From positions 186,001 to 250,000 of the forward strand of contig NZ_JAJOZT010000004.1 of NCBI RefSeq assembly GCF_021168475.1: DNA of 64,000 nt, given 5' to 3'. Below are positions 35,318 to 43,116 of this stretch, piece after piece. How positions within the stretch are numbered: the first letter of the stretch is position 1; each line of letters opens with the position of its first letter. Below the pieces are notes generated by a model. The model did not search any database and was not told where the DNA came from. It saw only the letters and a program-made list of their open reading frames with translations. This DNA is from Pseudoclavibacter sp. 13-3. Its GTDB lineage: Bacteria > Actinomycetota > Actinomycetes > Actinomycetales > Microbacteriaceae. The translations under genes and the position numbers were made by a program.

Positions 35318-37784
35318 CCTCACGGTAGGGCAGATTCGCCGGACCTCAAATCTTGAAGGATCAGTCTTCTTTGACCTCTATTCACGCCTGACGAAGGCCG
35401 AGCCGCTAACCGACAATGAGCTCATCAACATACTGAGGTTTGCGGTTCTCTTCCTGAGGTCAACTGATGACGTTGTATCGAGGCTAGGGTACCGGGTTGT
35501 CTTGCAATACGGAGAGGTAACGGGAGACTACGAACCGCTCCATGCCGTTGCCCAAGCGCGAGAACTCATCCCCGTAGTAGCCGCCGCAGAACGTCTTAAT
35601 CCCGAGCTTGCTCAGTCAGACTCTCTAGAGAGCGCACTTTTCGCCGCCCACAGTACAAACTTTGCAACGTTTGATCACGGGAGAACCGTATTCCGCACAC
35701 GTGGACAGATGGAGCTCCGAACGTTCAACGCGCGCGAGAATGACGCGATTGTCGTAGCGCCCACCTCCTACGGCAAGTCCGAAATGCTCATCGACAAGAT
35801 TGCGCAAAACCTCAACGCCAAGATCTGCGTACTAGTTCCAAGCCGAGCACTTATCGCACAGACAAGGGCACTCGTCATCAACGATGTGCGGGTGAGAGAG
35901 TCGCAAACTCGCGTGATCACACATCCCGACGCATACACAGACGAAACGCAATTTATTGCGGTCATGACTCAAGAACGTTTGCACCGCCTGCTCATTGACA
36001 ATCCGTCAGTTTACCTCGATCAACTCCTTGTAGATGAGGCTCATAACCTACTTGACGGAGATAACCGCGCAATCGAGTTGTCGCAAGTTGTGCTCACGTC
36101 CCGTGCAAGAAACCGCGAACTCGCCCTTACCTACTACACGCCATTCATGTCCGACCCTGGCAGTTTGAAGCATGTCAACGATGCTGACGCGCGAACGCGC
36201 ACGCGCTCTATCAATGAGCATGTCAAGGCGGAACGCATAGTAATTGCGGAGCCCGGTGGAACCACCAGACTTTACGATCAGTTCCTTAATCGAACCATCG
36301 ACCTCGGCGTTTCTGTTCCCAGTGACGAGCTAAGCGCTATTCGCAATCTGATGCGAAACCGCACGCTTGTCTACGTTAATCGCCCAAAAGATGCACAGGA
36401 TCTTGCGGGGCGACTAGCGGGGCGGAGTAGGGAGGTCGACCTCTCGATCGAAGCGCAGCGAGCTATAACTGCAATCGCAGACCTTATCGATCCAAACTAC
36501 AGCCTCATACAAGCGATAAGGGCAGGGGTGCTGTTCCATCACGGTCAGGTCCCCGACGTCCTGAGACAGTACATCGAGCATCTGTTTCGAGAAGACTCCT
36601 CGAGCGATCCCAGGGTCCTTGTCACAACGTCGACTCTTCTCGAAGGCGTCAATACTCCCGCTGATTGTTTGATCATGATGACACCCAGCCGGGGCCCGAA
36701 ATACCTCACACGATCAGCGTTCCGCAACCTTATAGGCCGCGTGGCCCGATTTAAAGAGGTATTCGACCCGGCTCGCACCGATCTAGACCTCCTCCAGCCT
36801 CGAATCTACCTGGTCCCCAGCAGCTATTCACGGGACGGCTGGAACGTGGATACCTTTCTCACCAACACCGCCAATCTTGCAAAGACAGTCGAAGATGAGG
36901 TTAAGAACCCACTGCTTGACCGGGCAGGGGAATCTGAGGAACGACAGAAGGCTCTTGAATACCTAGAGAATATCGAGCCGGGCACCTCTCAACTCATGAA
37001 TCCGCGTGTAGCTGCCACCAAAGTAGGAAGACTTTGTTTCCAAAACGGTGTACGCGACTTCGATATCTTCCAGAATGAGGTGAGAATTCAGGCGCGCATC
37101 GATGACGAACGCTCACGTGGCATGATCTTGACCGACGTCGCTGAAGTGATCGATGCTATCTGCTCCTTCTTCTTTGAGAACATCGATCTCATCGATTCTG
37201 ACGACCTTGAACGCATACGAGACACAAGGGGTGCTCGCCGCTTTTACGCTCGCTTCCTGGGATGGAGAGCCAAGAATGAACCCTTTAAGCTTCTCGTTTC
37301 TCATTTCCTGAGCTATTGGACGCAGCTAGAAGAAGAACTTGTGTATGTAGGCTCTCGATGGGGCGAGGAAACCTATGGCGAGAACGGCGTACGCAAGCTG
37401 TACGTGAGGATGCGGGCAAAGACCCGCGTTGAGTTGATCAATCTGGCTGTTGTGAAAATCAAGGAAGAACAAGACTTCGTTGACTTTCGAATTATCAAGT
37501 ACATAGAGATCATGAATTCCCTCGGGATGTTGGAGCAGGATCTCTACTACAAAATAAAGTTCGGAACTTCTGACCCGTTCCTAATATGCCTGCTCAGAAA
37601 CGGTTTCTCGCCCGAGCTTGCGCGGCTGGTCAAAGAAAAGTACTCAGATTTCGTTCAGGCCAATCTGGCGGAAAGCAGCGTTGACGTAATGCCAGAACTC
37701 GCAAGCGAAATGTCCGCTCAAGACGAGAACGACGTTCTCGTCTACGAAGCAAGCACGCTCTCCAGGGCACGGGTGGTTTCCTGA
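35301..37784 (+). CDS. hamB: HamB-like DEAH-box helicase of a Hachiman-type defence system
   Basis: This 827-residue superfamily 2 helicase has Walker A VVAPTSYGKSEM (about 151-162), motif Ia LVPSRALIAQTRAL, motif II VDEAHNLLDG (DEAH at 245-248), LFHHGQVP near 412, motif V VTTSTLLEGVNTPAD (441-455) and motif VI AFRNLIGRVARF (473-484). Motifs V and VI in this wording are typical of defence helicases of the HamB/AbpB kind. An N-terminal 110-residue helical region and a 330-residue C-terminal region carry no recognised domain. The start at 35301 has GGAGGTGG upstream and sits inside the hamA-like gene, so the two are translationally coupled. No frame damage is seen. Confidence 0.78.
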   Translation: MPTPIDLTVGQIRRTSNLEGSVFFDLYSRLTKAEPLTDNELINILRFAVLFLRSTDDVVSRLGYRVVLQYGEVTGDYEPLHAVAQARELIPVVAAAERLNPELAQSDSLESALFAAHSTNFATFDHGRTVFRTRGQMELRTFNARENDAIVVAPTSYGKSEMLIDKIAQNLNAKICVLVPSRALIAQTRALVINDVRVRESQTRVITHPDAYTDETQFIAVMTQERLHRLLIDNPSVYLDQLLVDEAHNLLDGDNRAIELSQVVLTSRARNRELALTYYTPFMSDPGSLKHVNDADARTRTRSINEHVKAERIVIAEPGGTTRLYDQFLNRTIDLGVSVPSDELSAIRNLMRNRTLVYVNRPKDAQDLAGRLAGRSREVDLSIEAQRAITAIADLIDPNYSLIQAIRAGVLFHHGQVPDVLRQYIEHLFREDSSSDPRVLVTTSTLLEGVNTPADCLIMMTPSRGPKYLTRSAFRNLIGRVARFKEVFDPARTDLDLLQPRIYLVPSSYSRDGWNVDTFLTNTANLAKTVEDEVKNPLLDRAGESEERQKALEYLENIEPGTSQLMNPRVAATKVGRLCFQNGVRDFDIFQNEVRIQARIDDERSRGMILTDVAEVIDAICSFFFENIDLIDSDDLERIRDTRGARRFYARFLGWRAKNEPFKLLVSHFLSYWTQLEEELVYVGSRWGEETYGENGVRKLYVRMRAKTRVELINLAVVKIKEEQDFVDFRIIKYIEIMNSLGMLEQDLYYKIKFGTSDPFLICLLRNGFSPELARLVKEKYSDFVQANLAESSVDVMPELASEMSAQDENDVLVYEASTLSRARVVS

Positions 37785-38080
37785 TTCTGCTGCGGGCACA
37801 GCGGGTCACGTACGGCAGTGAAGTCGGTCCGCGCGAGCAGCCCGGTTTTAGTCGCTATCGATGATCCAACCGACTCGGTGCCCAGGGAGGTACTGCATAT
37901 CGGAGCGGTACGCGGTAAAGGAGTAGGTACCAGTCTCAGATCTAGTAGACGGACCGTCCAACTCGCTACAGGTAACGCCTAAGTGTCGGGAGTTGGGAGT
38001 TGGTCAGCGCGCTGAACCGGCCGAGAATGTTGACGGTCGGCCTCAGTTCGATTGTCATGTTCCCAGTATGATCACGTGAC
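37785..38080. other. Non-coding spacer after the Hachiman-like pair
   Basis: I see no gene here. Near the end, TATGAT at 38067-38072 lies 8 bases before the ATG of the AbiEi-like gene and may be its -10 element, giving a leaderless transcript. The rest shows no clear repeat or terminator. Confidence 0.5.
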
Positions 38081-38675
38081 ATGAGCGTGTTGTCTCCGTC
38101 GGCGGCGATTCGGAGCGCACCTGCGCGATCTTTCGTGCATGTCAACCGACTCCCGGGTACTGCAACCACCGCGCGGCAAGCCGCGTCACGGGCCGCACGG
38201 AGTGGCGAGATCCTTCCTATCCGCCGGGGCCTCTACTACCGGGGAGCGAAGACCCGGTACGGCATGACGCGTCCCCGCCTCGATGAGATCGCCTGGGAAG
38301 TGCTCGGTGAGACGGGTAGCGGACCGGCGGGCTACTCGGCTGCACGGGAGTGGGGCGTGACGACTCAGGTCCCGGCCTCTTTTCATGTGGCGACCCTCTG
38401 GCCGACGGACACGATCGTAGGAGTGACGCAGCATTCAAGACGGAACAGAGAACGGGCGATGCTCAACCCGAAAGAGATCGCCCTCCTCGAACTGCTACGA
38501 GCACCGGACATCTACATCGAAGGTGGCTGGGATGCGCTGGTCGGGCGAGTCCGCGACGCAATCGCTCGAAACGAAGTCCGTGAGAAAGTCCTCCGCGCCA
38601 CTGCCGCCGGGGGAGCGAAACGTCACCACACGGGAGAGCTTGGACAAGCTCGTCATCGATCTGGCGCTCGAGTGA
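38081..38675 (+). pseudogene. AbiEi-like type IV antitoxin, frameshifted near its C terminus
   Basis: The protein begins with a winged-helix-like region and reads ARSGEILPIRRGLYYRG, then AWEVLGETGSGPAGYSAARE and LLELLRAPDIYIEGGWDALV, the pattern of DUF6088/AbiEi-family antitoxins that repress their own toxin operon. Around 38610-38622, in a run of five Gs, the frame is lost: the uninterrupted reading continues to 38710 with an unrelated Arg/Gly-rich tail, whereas shifting one base restores PGERNVTTRESLDKLVIDL and a stop at 38673-38675. The restored tail looks protein-like, so a one-base indel, or a sequencing error in the G-run, is likely. A nucleotidyltransferase toxin should follow but only a short remnant does. 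Confidence 0.68.
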
Positions 38676-38706
38676 GGAGCGGGTTCGGAGGAGGAGCGCC
38701 CGCTCC

Positions 38707-38814
38707 ATGAAACAACTCGATTACGAAAAGCTCGCCGAGGTGGACGCTCACGTCGGGAGAGCGCTCGACGCCCGTGGTGTCCTGTCGGGAGTAAGGCTGT
38801 CGCCGCGTACCTGA
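38707..38814 (+). pseudogene. Short remnant after the AbiEi-like gene
   Basis: A 35-codon frame starts at ATG 38707 with GGAGGAG about 11 bases upstream (MKQLDYEKLAEVDAHVGRAL) and stops at 38812-38814. Its position and start signal are those of a second gene of a toxin-antitoxin pair, and it may be the start of a lost AbiEii toxin gene. The sequence is too short to recognise, so this is inference from context. Confidence 0.35.
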
Positions 38815-38879
38815 TAGGAGCGGAGTCAGCGTGCAACCCTTACATAAACCCCACGTAAACCCCCGCCGAAGGTGACCAA

Positions 38880-38903
38880 GAGCCGGGACCTGGCCGGGAC
38901 CTG
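38880..38903 (+). repeat. 24-bp repeat near attR (copy 2)
   Basis: This copy is identical to 32649-32672 and in the same orientation, lying 102 bp inside attR. It is the right-hand member of the pair discussed under copy 1. Confidence 0.75.
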
Positions 38904-38909
38904 ATGCAT

Positions 38910-38936
38910 GCAAGCCATGCAAGCCATGCAAGCCAT
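38910..38936 (+). repeat. Three tandem 9-bp repeats (GCAAGCCAT)
   Basis: GCAAGCCAT occurs three times head to tail, directly after the 24-bp repeat and 69 bp before attR. Closely spaced short repeats next to an att site could bind integrase or an excisionase; no gene reads through them. Confidence 0.6.
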
Positions 38937-39004
38937 GACGTGAAAGGGCCCATTTGAGGGGCAGAGATGCCCGGAAAATCAAGGATCTGGGTTGAACCGT
39001 CTAC

Positions 39005-39048
39005 CTGGGGGTCAAGGGGTCGCAGGTTCAAATCCTGTCAGCCCGACA
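39005..39048 (+). repeat. attR: displaced 3' end of tRNA-Pro
   Basis: These 44 bases are identical to 32472-32515 but have no 5' tRNA half before them, so this is the non-functional copy marking the right end of the island. Confidence 0.92.
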
Positions 39049-39050
39049 AA

Positions 39051-39084
39051 AAGCCCTGGTGAGAAGCAATTTTCACCAGGGCTT
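39051..39084 (+). terminator. Hairpin after attR
   Basis: AAGCCCTGGTGA and TCACCAGGGCTT form a perfect 12-bp stem, followed by CGTCGTATCC. By position it is likely to be the original chromosomal terminator of tRNA-Pro, displaced by the insertion. The following 39085-39235 contains nothing I recognise. Confidence 0.72.
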
Positions 39085-39235
39085 CGTCGTATCCAGACCG
39101 GGTCATCGGTGATCTTTTGCCTCGGCACGACCAATCTGATCGTTCGCACACCTGCGCGCATCCGTCACGCTCCGGCCTCCGAGCTTTCAGCGAGCATGAT
39201 CCCAGATGTGCTCCCTTCACCACAGCCCCCCCACC

Positions 39236-39580
39236 TCACTTCTGAGCGTAGGCATCGGCGTACTCCTCACTCGGCGTCGTGGGCTGGATGATATCGAGCA
39301 GCACCCCATCTGGCGCCGTCACGATGAAGTGCCGCTGCCCGAAGGCCTCATCGCGCAGAGGCAGCACAACCACGACGCCCGCCGCACCGCTCGGCCGCTC
39401 GTGCACGGCGTCGACATCATCGACTTCGAGATTGACGATCACCCCTGCGGAAGCGCGCGGTAGCCGACGGCACGGTCGGGTGTTCATAGGCCAGGATCGC
39501 GAGCTCGAACGCCCCGAAGACTGACATACCAGTCAGATTCAAACGTCGTCTCGAACGCGAGCAGATCGTGATAAAAGAAT
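39236..39580 (-). pseudogene. VOC (glyoxalase-fold) protein, decayed
   Basis: The sequence reads as a VOC-family protein only by changing frame at least twice: FYHDLLAFETTFESDWYVSL, then GAFELAILAYEHPTVPSATA in another frame, then VIVNLEVDDVDAVHERPSG, LPLRDEAFGQRHFIVTAPDG and a stop at 39236-39238. The shifts fall near 39507 and 39455. The usual first 20 residues are missing: upstream of 39580 the sequence becomes the coding region of a TetR gene on the opposite strand. It lies about 150 bp outside attR. Sequencing error alone would not explain the missing start. Confidence 0.72.
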
Positions 39581-40125
39581 GCCGCGACGAAGCTGCTCAC
39601 CGCTCGCGGCTTCGCAGAGACATCTCTCAACGACATTGGGCACGCCGCCCGTGTCACATGTGGAGCCGTCCACCACCACTATCAGAACAAGCCCCGGGGC
39701 TTCTCTCTGCCGTCACCGCACAGCTGCAGGAATCCGCCGCAAAGACCGTCGTGACAGCAGCGACGAATGCCGGCTCCGACGCACGCGACCAGCTGCGAGC
39801 AGGCTCACATGCCTTTCTCTACGCCGTCACCGACATTTCAGCCATCCGCATTCTGTTTGTCGACGCCCCCGCGGCCCTGGGCTGGCAGGAGTGGCGCCGA
39901 CTCGACGAAGAGAACGCTGCGACACACCTGCGCAGCGCACTGCACGATCTCGGCGTCGCCGATGACCTGCTGGATGCCTCCACCGCACAGCTCTCTGGCG
40001 CGATGAACGAGGCCGCACTGTGGATCGCTCAGCAGGAGAACATTGAGGCCGCCAGAATGCAGTCGCACGCCGCGCTGGACCGACTGTTCACCGCCTATCT
40101 GCTCACCGCCTATATTCCGGCATGA
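39578..40125 (+). pseudogene. TetR family regulator, 5'-truncated and frameshifted
   Basis: Starting at 39578 the plus strand reads NAATKLLTARGFAETSLNDI followed by GHAARVTCGAVHHHYQNK, a textbook TetR helix-turn-helix, but without the initial Met and first helix. Frame is lost in the run GCCCCGGGGC (39691-39700) and resumes as GLLSAVTAQLQESAAK, continuing through a normal TetR C-terminal domain (HAFLYAVTDISAIRILFVDA) to the stop at 40123-40125. No intact protein can be made from its own start. Its C-terminal half lies 3' to 3' against the HTH gene at 40126. Confidence 0.72.
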
Positions 40126-40659
40126 TCACTCTGATGACACGTCGGGCAGCAGAATCGTCGTCAAGCTGACCCGCTCCCGCCCGTCACCCCGCTCTGTCAG
40201 ATAGGGTGCCAGCAGCTCCCCCAGACCCGCTTGGATCGTGGCTAGATCTTCGGTGCTCACGTACAGCGGCACCCGAGCGAACCCGACCCGGTCTCTCGAC
40301 TGCGCCGAGTCTGCGAGAAAGCGATCGAATTCAGCAACGACGTCGCCGACGAAGGTGAGAAACGCAGACCGGAGCTGTGCCGCATCCATCGAACGCAGCT
40401 CGTCATGATCGACCGGCGCCATTCGCCCCCCGAGAGCCAGCGTGCGCTCGACAGCGCCACGAGAACGACGTTTGCCGACAACCGTCACGATGCCCGCGTC
40501 GATCAGCGCACCGACATGCCGGTAGAGCGTCGCCTGCGCGACATCGGGGAGCGCCTCGCGCAGCTGCGCAGTCGTTCGCTCACGGCCGCCCAGCTGCTGA
40601 ATGATGCGCAGCCGCACAGGATGCAGCACGACATCGGCCAGCGCAGATCCGTCGGGCAC
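40126..40659 (-). CDS. ArsR-like winged-helix transcriptional regulator
   Basis: This 177-residue regulator has an N-terminal winged helix (VVLHPVRLRIIQQLGG; TTAQLREALPDVAQATLYRH; VGALIDAGIVTVV) of the HTH_20/ArsR type and a helical C-terminal domain (SAFLTFVGDVVAEFDRFLAD) with no Cys metal site. The GTG at 40659 is preferred because AAGGAGG stands 5 bases upstream; ATGs at 40683 and 40674 overlap the palindrome at 40673-40689. The palindrome lies just upstream, so autorepression is likely, and control of the divergent gene at 40728 is plausible. It ends one base after the decayed TetR gene on the other strand. Confidence 0.85.
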   Translation of the reverse strand: MPDGSALADVVLHPVRLRIIQQLGGRERTTAQLREALPDVAQATLYRHVGALIDAGIVTVVGKRRSRGAVERTLALGGRMAPVDHDELRSMDAAQLRSAFLTFVGDVVAEFDRFLADSAQSRDRVGFARVPLYVSTEDLATIQAGLGELLAPYLTERGDGRERVSLTTILLPDVSSE

Positions 40660-40672
40660 GTCTTCCTCCTTC

Positions 40673-40689
40673 ATTATCATCATGATAAT
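40673..40689. promoter_or_regulatory. Palindromic operator between divergent genes
   Basis: ATTATCA-TCA-TGATAAT is a perfect 7-bp inverted repeat in an AT-rich island of otherwise G+C-rich sequence. It stands 14 bp before the regulator's GTG and 39 bp before the divergent ATG at 40728, the expected place for the regulator's own site. Confidence 0.72.
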
Positions 40690-40727
40690 ATTCTCAATAC
40701 CACTTACATTCTAGTGAGGAGGACACC

Positions 40728-41087
40728 ATGACGAACATCACATCCAATGACACCGGTGTGCACATCCGCTTTCCGGGGTGGGAGGCGATCATGGCCGGGC
40801 GAGCAAGCCTCAACGTGCCGCGAGCAGCTGTTCTCAGCGTCTCCGCCGAACCCGGCTGGACGTCAGAGATCCTCGGCGCGCGATCGGGCCTCGTCATCTC
40901 AGGCTTCCGCAAGCTGGGGGTGTTCACACATCCCCGGGGAACGCGGCGCCTGGTGTCGATGAAGCGCGGACTCCCCCTGCTGCGCCTGACCGTCGACCGA
41001 ACCCAAGTCGGGTTCGACGAGATCCTTCTGAGCACTCCCGACGCAGACCGCATCGCGGTATCCGTGCGATCGGAGAGGCGCGCATGA
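40728..41087 (+). CDS. Conserved protein of unknown function, divergent to the HTH regulator
   Basis: I do not recognise a named family for this 119-residue protein. It has no signal peptide or transmembrane segment. It is rich in beta-type stretches (GVHIRFPGWEAIMAG, AAVLSVSAEPGW, GLVISGFRKLGVFTHP, MKRGLPLLRLTVD), and ends with GFDEILLSTPDADRIAVSV, compatible with a small PH-like beta barrel. ATG 40728 follows GAGGAGGACACC. It is divergent from the regulator across the palindrome, so it is the probable target of that regulator. Pairing of this gene with an ArsR-type regulator is what the sequence supports; function is open. Confidence 0.75.
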   Translation: MTNITSNDTGVHIRFPGWEAIMAGRASLNVPRAAVLSVSAEPGWTSEILGARSGLVISGFRKLGVFTHPRGTRRLVSMKRGLPLLRLTVDRTQVGFDEILLSTPDADRIAVSVRSERRA

Positions 41088-41172
41088 CCGCGGTGACCCA
41101 TCCTTGTCTCTGACGACGCGCTCACTTGGTGCGACACCGTCATGCTCGCCGCCGGCCTTTTAAAGTGTCATC

Positions 41173-41901
41173 ATGACCACATTGGCGCAGCAGGCGCGAC
41201 ACCAGCTCGAGGCGCAGTTCGGGCCCGGCTATCGCATCCCCTTCGTCGCGCAGGGCACCGCTGCCTCGCCGGCCGACGCACGCCGCTCGGCCGTGCTCAT
41301 TCTCTTCGGGCAGCTCGATGAAGTGCTCGCCACGGCCACTGCGACTGCCGCGGTCGACGCCGCGGGCCATACCGCAGACGCGCGCGCCGTGGTGCCCGAG
41401 CTCGACGTGCTGCTCACCCGTCGGTCGAGCACGATGCGCGCGCACGCGGGCCAGATCGCCTTTCCCGGCGGCGGCGCAGAGCCTGGCGATGCGTCACCAG
41501 CCGCGACCGCACTGCGCGAGGCTCACGAAGAGACCGGCCTCGACCCGACCGGCGTCGACGTGTTGGGCACGCTGCCAGACATCTACATCCCAGTCAGCAA
41601 CAATCTGGTCACGCCGGTGATCGGCTGGTGGCGCCGCCCGAGCGAGATCGCGGCCGACAACACCGAGTCGACAGAGGTGTTCCGCGTGCCCGTCGCCGAG
41701 CTGATCGACCCGACGCATCGTGGCACGTCGGTGCTGCGGGTCGGCCACCAGACGTACCACGGCCCGGCGTTCCGGCTCGCGTCGCACTTCGGCGGGCATC
41801 TGGTCTGGGGCTTCACCGCGATGCTGCTCGCCGGCGTGTTCGACTCGCTCGGGTGGGCGGTTGCGTGGGATGCCGACCGCCGATTCGAGGTCGCCACCTG
41901 A
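41173..41901 (+). CDS. NudL-type Nudix hydrolase (CoA pyrophosphatase family)
   Basis: This Nudix enzyme probably hydrolyses coenzyme A or acyl-CoA to 4'-phosphopantetheine and 3',5'-ADP. The 242-residue product carries the Nudix box GGAEPGDASPAATALREAHE then ETGL (about 100-123) and, immediately upstream, the CoA-type signature LLTRRSSTMRAHAGQIAFPG. It is preceded by TAAAGT at 41161-41166, 6 bases before the ATG and no Shine-Dalgarno, suggesting a leaderless mRNA. It is a single gene; the following hypothetical has its own promoter-like signal. Confidence 0.88.
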   Translation: MTTLAQQARHQLEAQFGPGYRIPFVAQGTAASPADARRSAVLILFGQLDEVLATATATAAVDAAGHTADARAVVPELDVLLTRRSSTMRAHAGQIAFPGGGAEPGDASPAATALREAHEETGLDPTGVDVLGTLPDIYIPVSNNLVTPVIGWWRRPSEIAADNTESTEVFRVPVAELIDPTHRGTSVLRVGHQTYHGPAFRLASHFGGHLVWGFTAMLLAGVFDSLGWAVAWDADRRFEVAT

Positions 41902-42014
41902 CCGTGCATGGTGGCCGTCGATCGACAGCTCCGGTGTCACGAAGCGGCAAGCATGGAGTCCGCTGACCGCAGCCGAGTATCGCTGCGCGCACCAGCCGAC
42001 TAAACTCGGTGGTC

Positions 42015-43109
42015 GTGACTGTGTCGCACGCAGTGCCGAGCCGAGAACAGGAACCACAGAACATGGCCCAAGCCGCCAGGAGCAGAAGCCACGCACACGG
42101 CGGTTGGTGGGTCGCCAGCGTGCTGATCGTCGTCGCGCTCGTCTGCGGAGCAGGCTATCTCTGGTACCGAAGCGGCGGCAGCCTCGATCAGCTGAGCACA
42201 GGTGCAGGCAGCGATGAGGGCCGCTGTTCCGCGGCCACCGCTGCCCTCACCGAAGCGCAGCAGACGCTCGCCAGTGCGGGCACGAAGGCGAAAGCCGCGC
42301 TGAACGACGCCGACGCCGACGCCGAGGCCGCGAGTCGCCGCCCCGCCGAGACCGCCGACGAAGAGGGCCCCGCGTACGCCGCGACTCCCGACGGCACGGC
42401 ACTCATCGCACAGCTGCGGCCGGCGGCGAGCAGTGCCATCGCAGCCCCGATTCCCTCCTGCAGCACGCGATCAGATGCCGAGGCGATCGACTCCCACGCC
42501 GACGAGCTGAAGGCGCAGGCCGACGCTCTCACGAAGAGCACGACGACGCTGCGGCAGGGTATGACCCAAGCGCAGCTGGATCACGCCGCAGCCGCCGCCC
42601 CCGCGGTGCTGAGCGCCGCCGACCAGGCGCTGGCCGACGCCCACGCCACCGACGAGTACGCGACCAGCGACGTGGGGCGCACGCTGATTCCCGACGTCGA
42701 GAGCCGCCGCGACGCTCTGCGCAGACTGACGCAGAACGACACCAAGAACGTCGACGCCGCTCTGTTCGACAAGACGGTGGATGCGGCACGCTCCGGCGCG
42801 ACGGCCCTGACCGTCGACCTCGCCGAGTGGAAGCAGGCCCGCGCAGACGAGGCGACGGCGGTCTCGCAGAAGTCGCTGGCGCAGGCCGCCTTCGACACCT
42901 CGCACGAGGCCGAGCACTCCGACGAGGGGCAGGATGCCGAGCGCTCCTCCGACGCCCCGAGCACCGCTTCCGACTCGTCTGCGGGCGGCGAAGACATCTG
43001 GCTGCACGCCTTCTGCAAAGCGCAGAACGGCTACATCACCTATCGTGCGTCGAACGGCTGGAGCCGCATCACGGCCAACCAGGATTACCTGCAGCGTCAG
43101 TGCGACTGA
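42015..43109 (+). CDS. Membrane-anchored protein with long extracytoplasmic helical region
   Basis: I do not recognise this family. After a short basic cytoplasmic segment comes one transmembrane helix (WWVASVLIVVALVCGAGYLW), then a long Ala-rich extracytoplasmic region with coiled-coil character (about 250 residues rich in Ala, Asp, Glu), a Ser/Asp/Glu linker, and a compact C-terminal end GGEDIWLHAFCKAQNGYITY with two Cys (a third near the stop). Cys pairs could form a disulphide outside. Start is uncertain: TAAACT at 42001-42006 favours a leaderless GTG at 42015; ATG 42063 with AGGAA upstream gives a 348-residue form. It converges with the nitrilase-like gene. Confidence 0.75.
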   Translation: MTVSHAVPSREQEPQNMAQAARSRSHAHGGWWVASVLIVVALVCGAGYLWYRSGGSLDQLSTGAGSDEGRCSAATAALTEAQQTLASAGTKAKAALNDADADAEAASRRPAETADEEGPAYAATPDGTALIAQLRPAASSAIAAPIPSCSTRSDAEAIDSHADELKAQADALTKSTTTLRQGMTQAQLDHAAAAAPAVLSAADQALADAHATDEYATSDVGRTLIPDVESRRDALRRLTQNDTKNVDAALFDKTVDAARSGATALTVDLAEWKQARADEATAVSQKSLAQAAFDTSHEAEHSDEGQDAERSSDAPSTASDSSAGGEDIWLHAFCKAQNGYITYRASNGWSRITANQDYLQRQCD

Positions 43110-43116
43110 CCGCCGG

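Noticed and set aside
37966-38169. A small minus-strand frame between the Hachiman-like pair and the AbiEi-like gene
   Set aside because: No start signal or motif, and it overlaps the start of the AbiEi-like gene.
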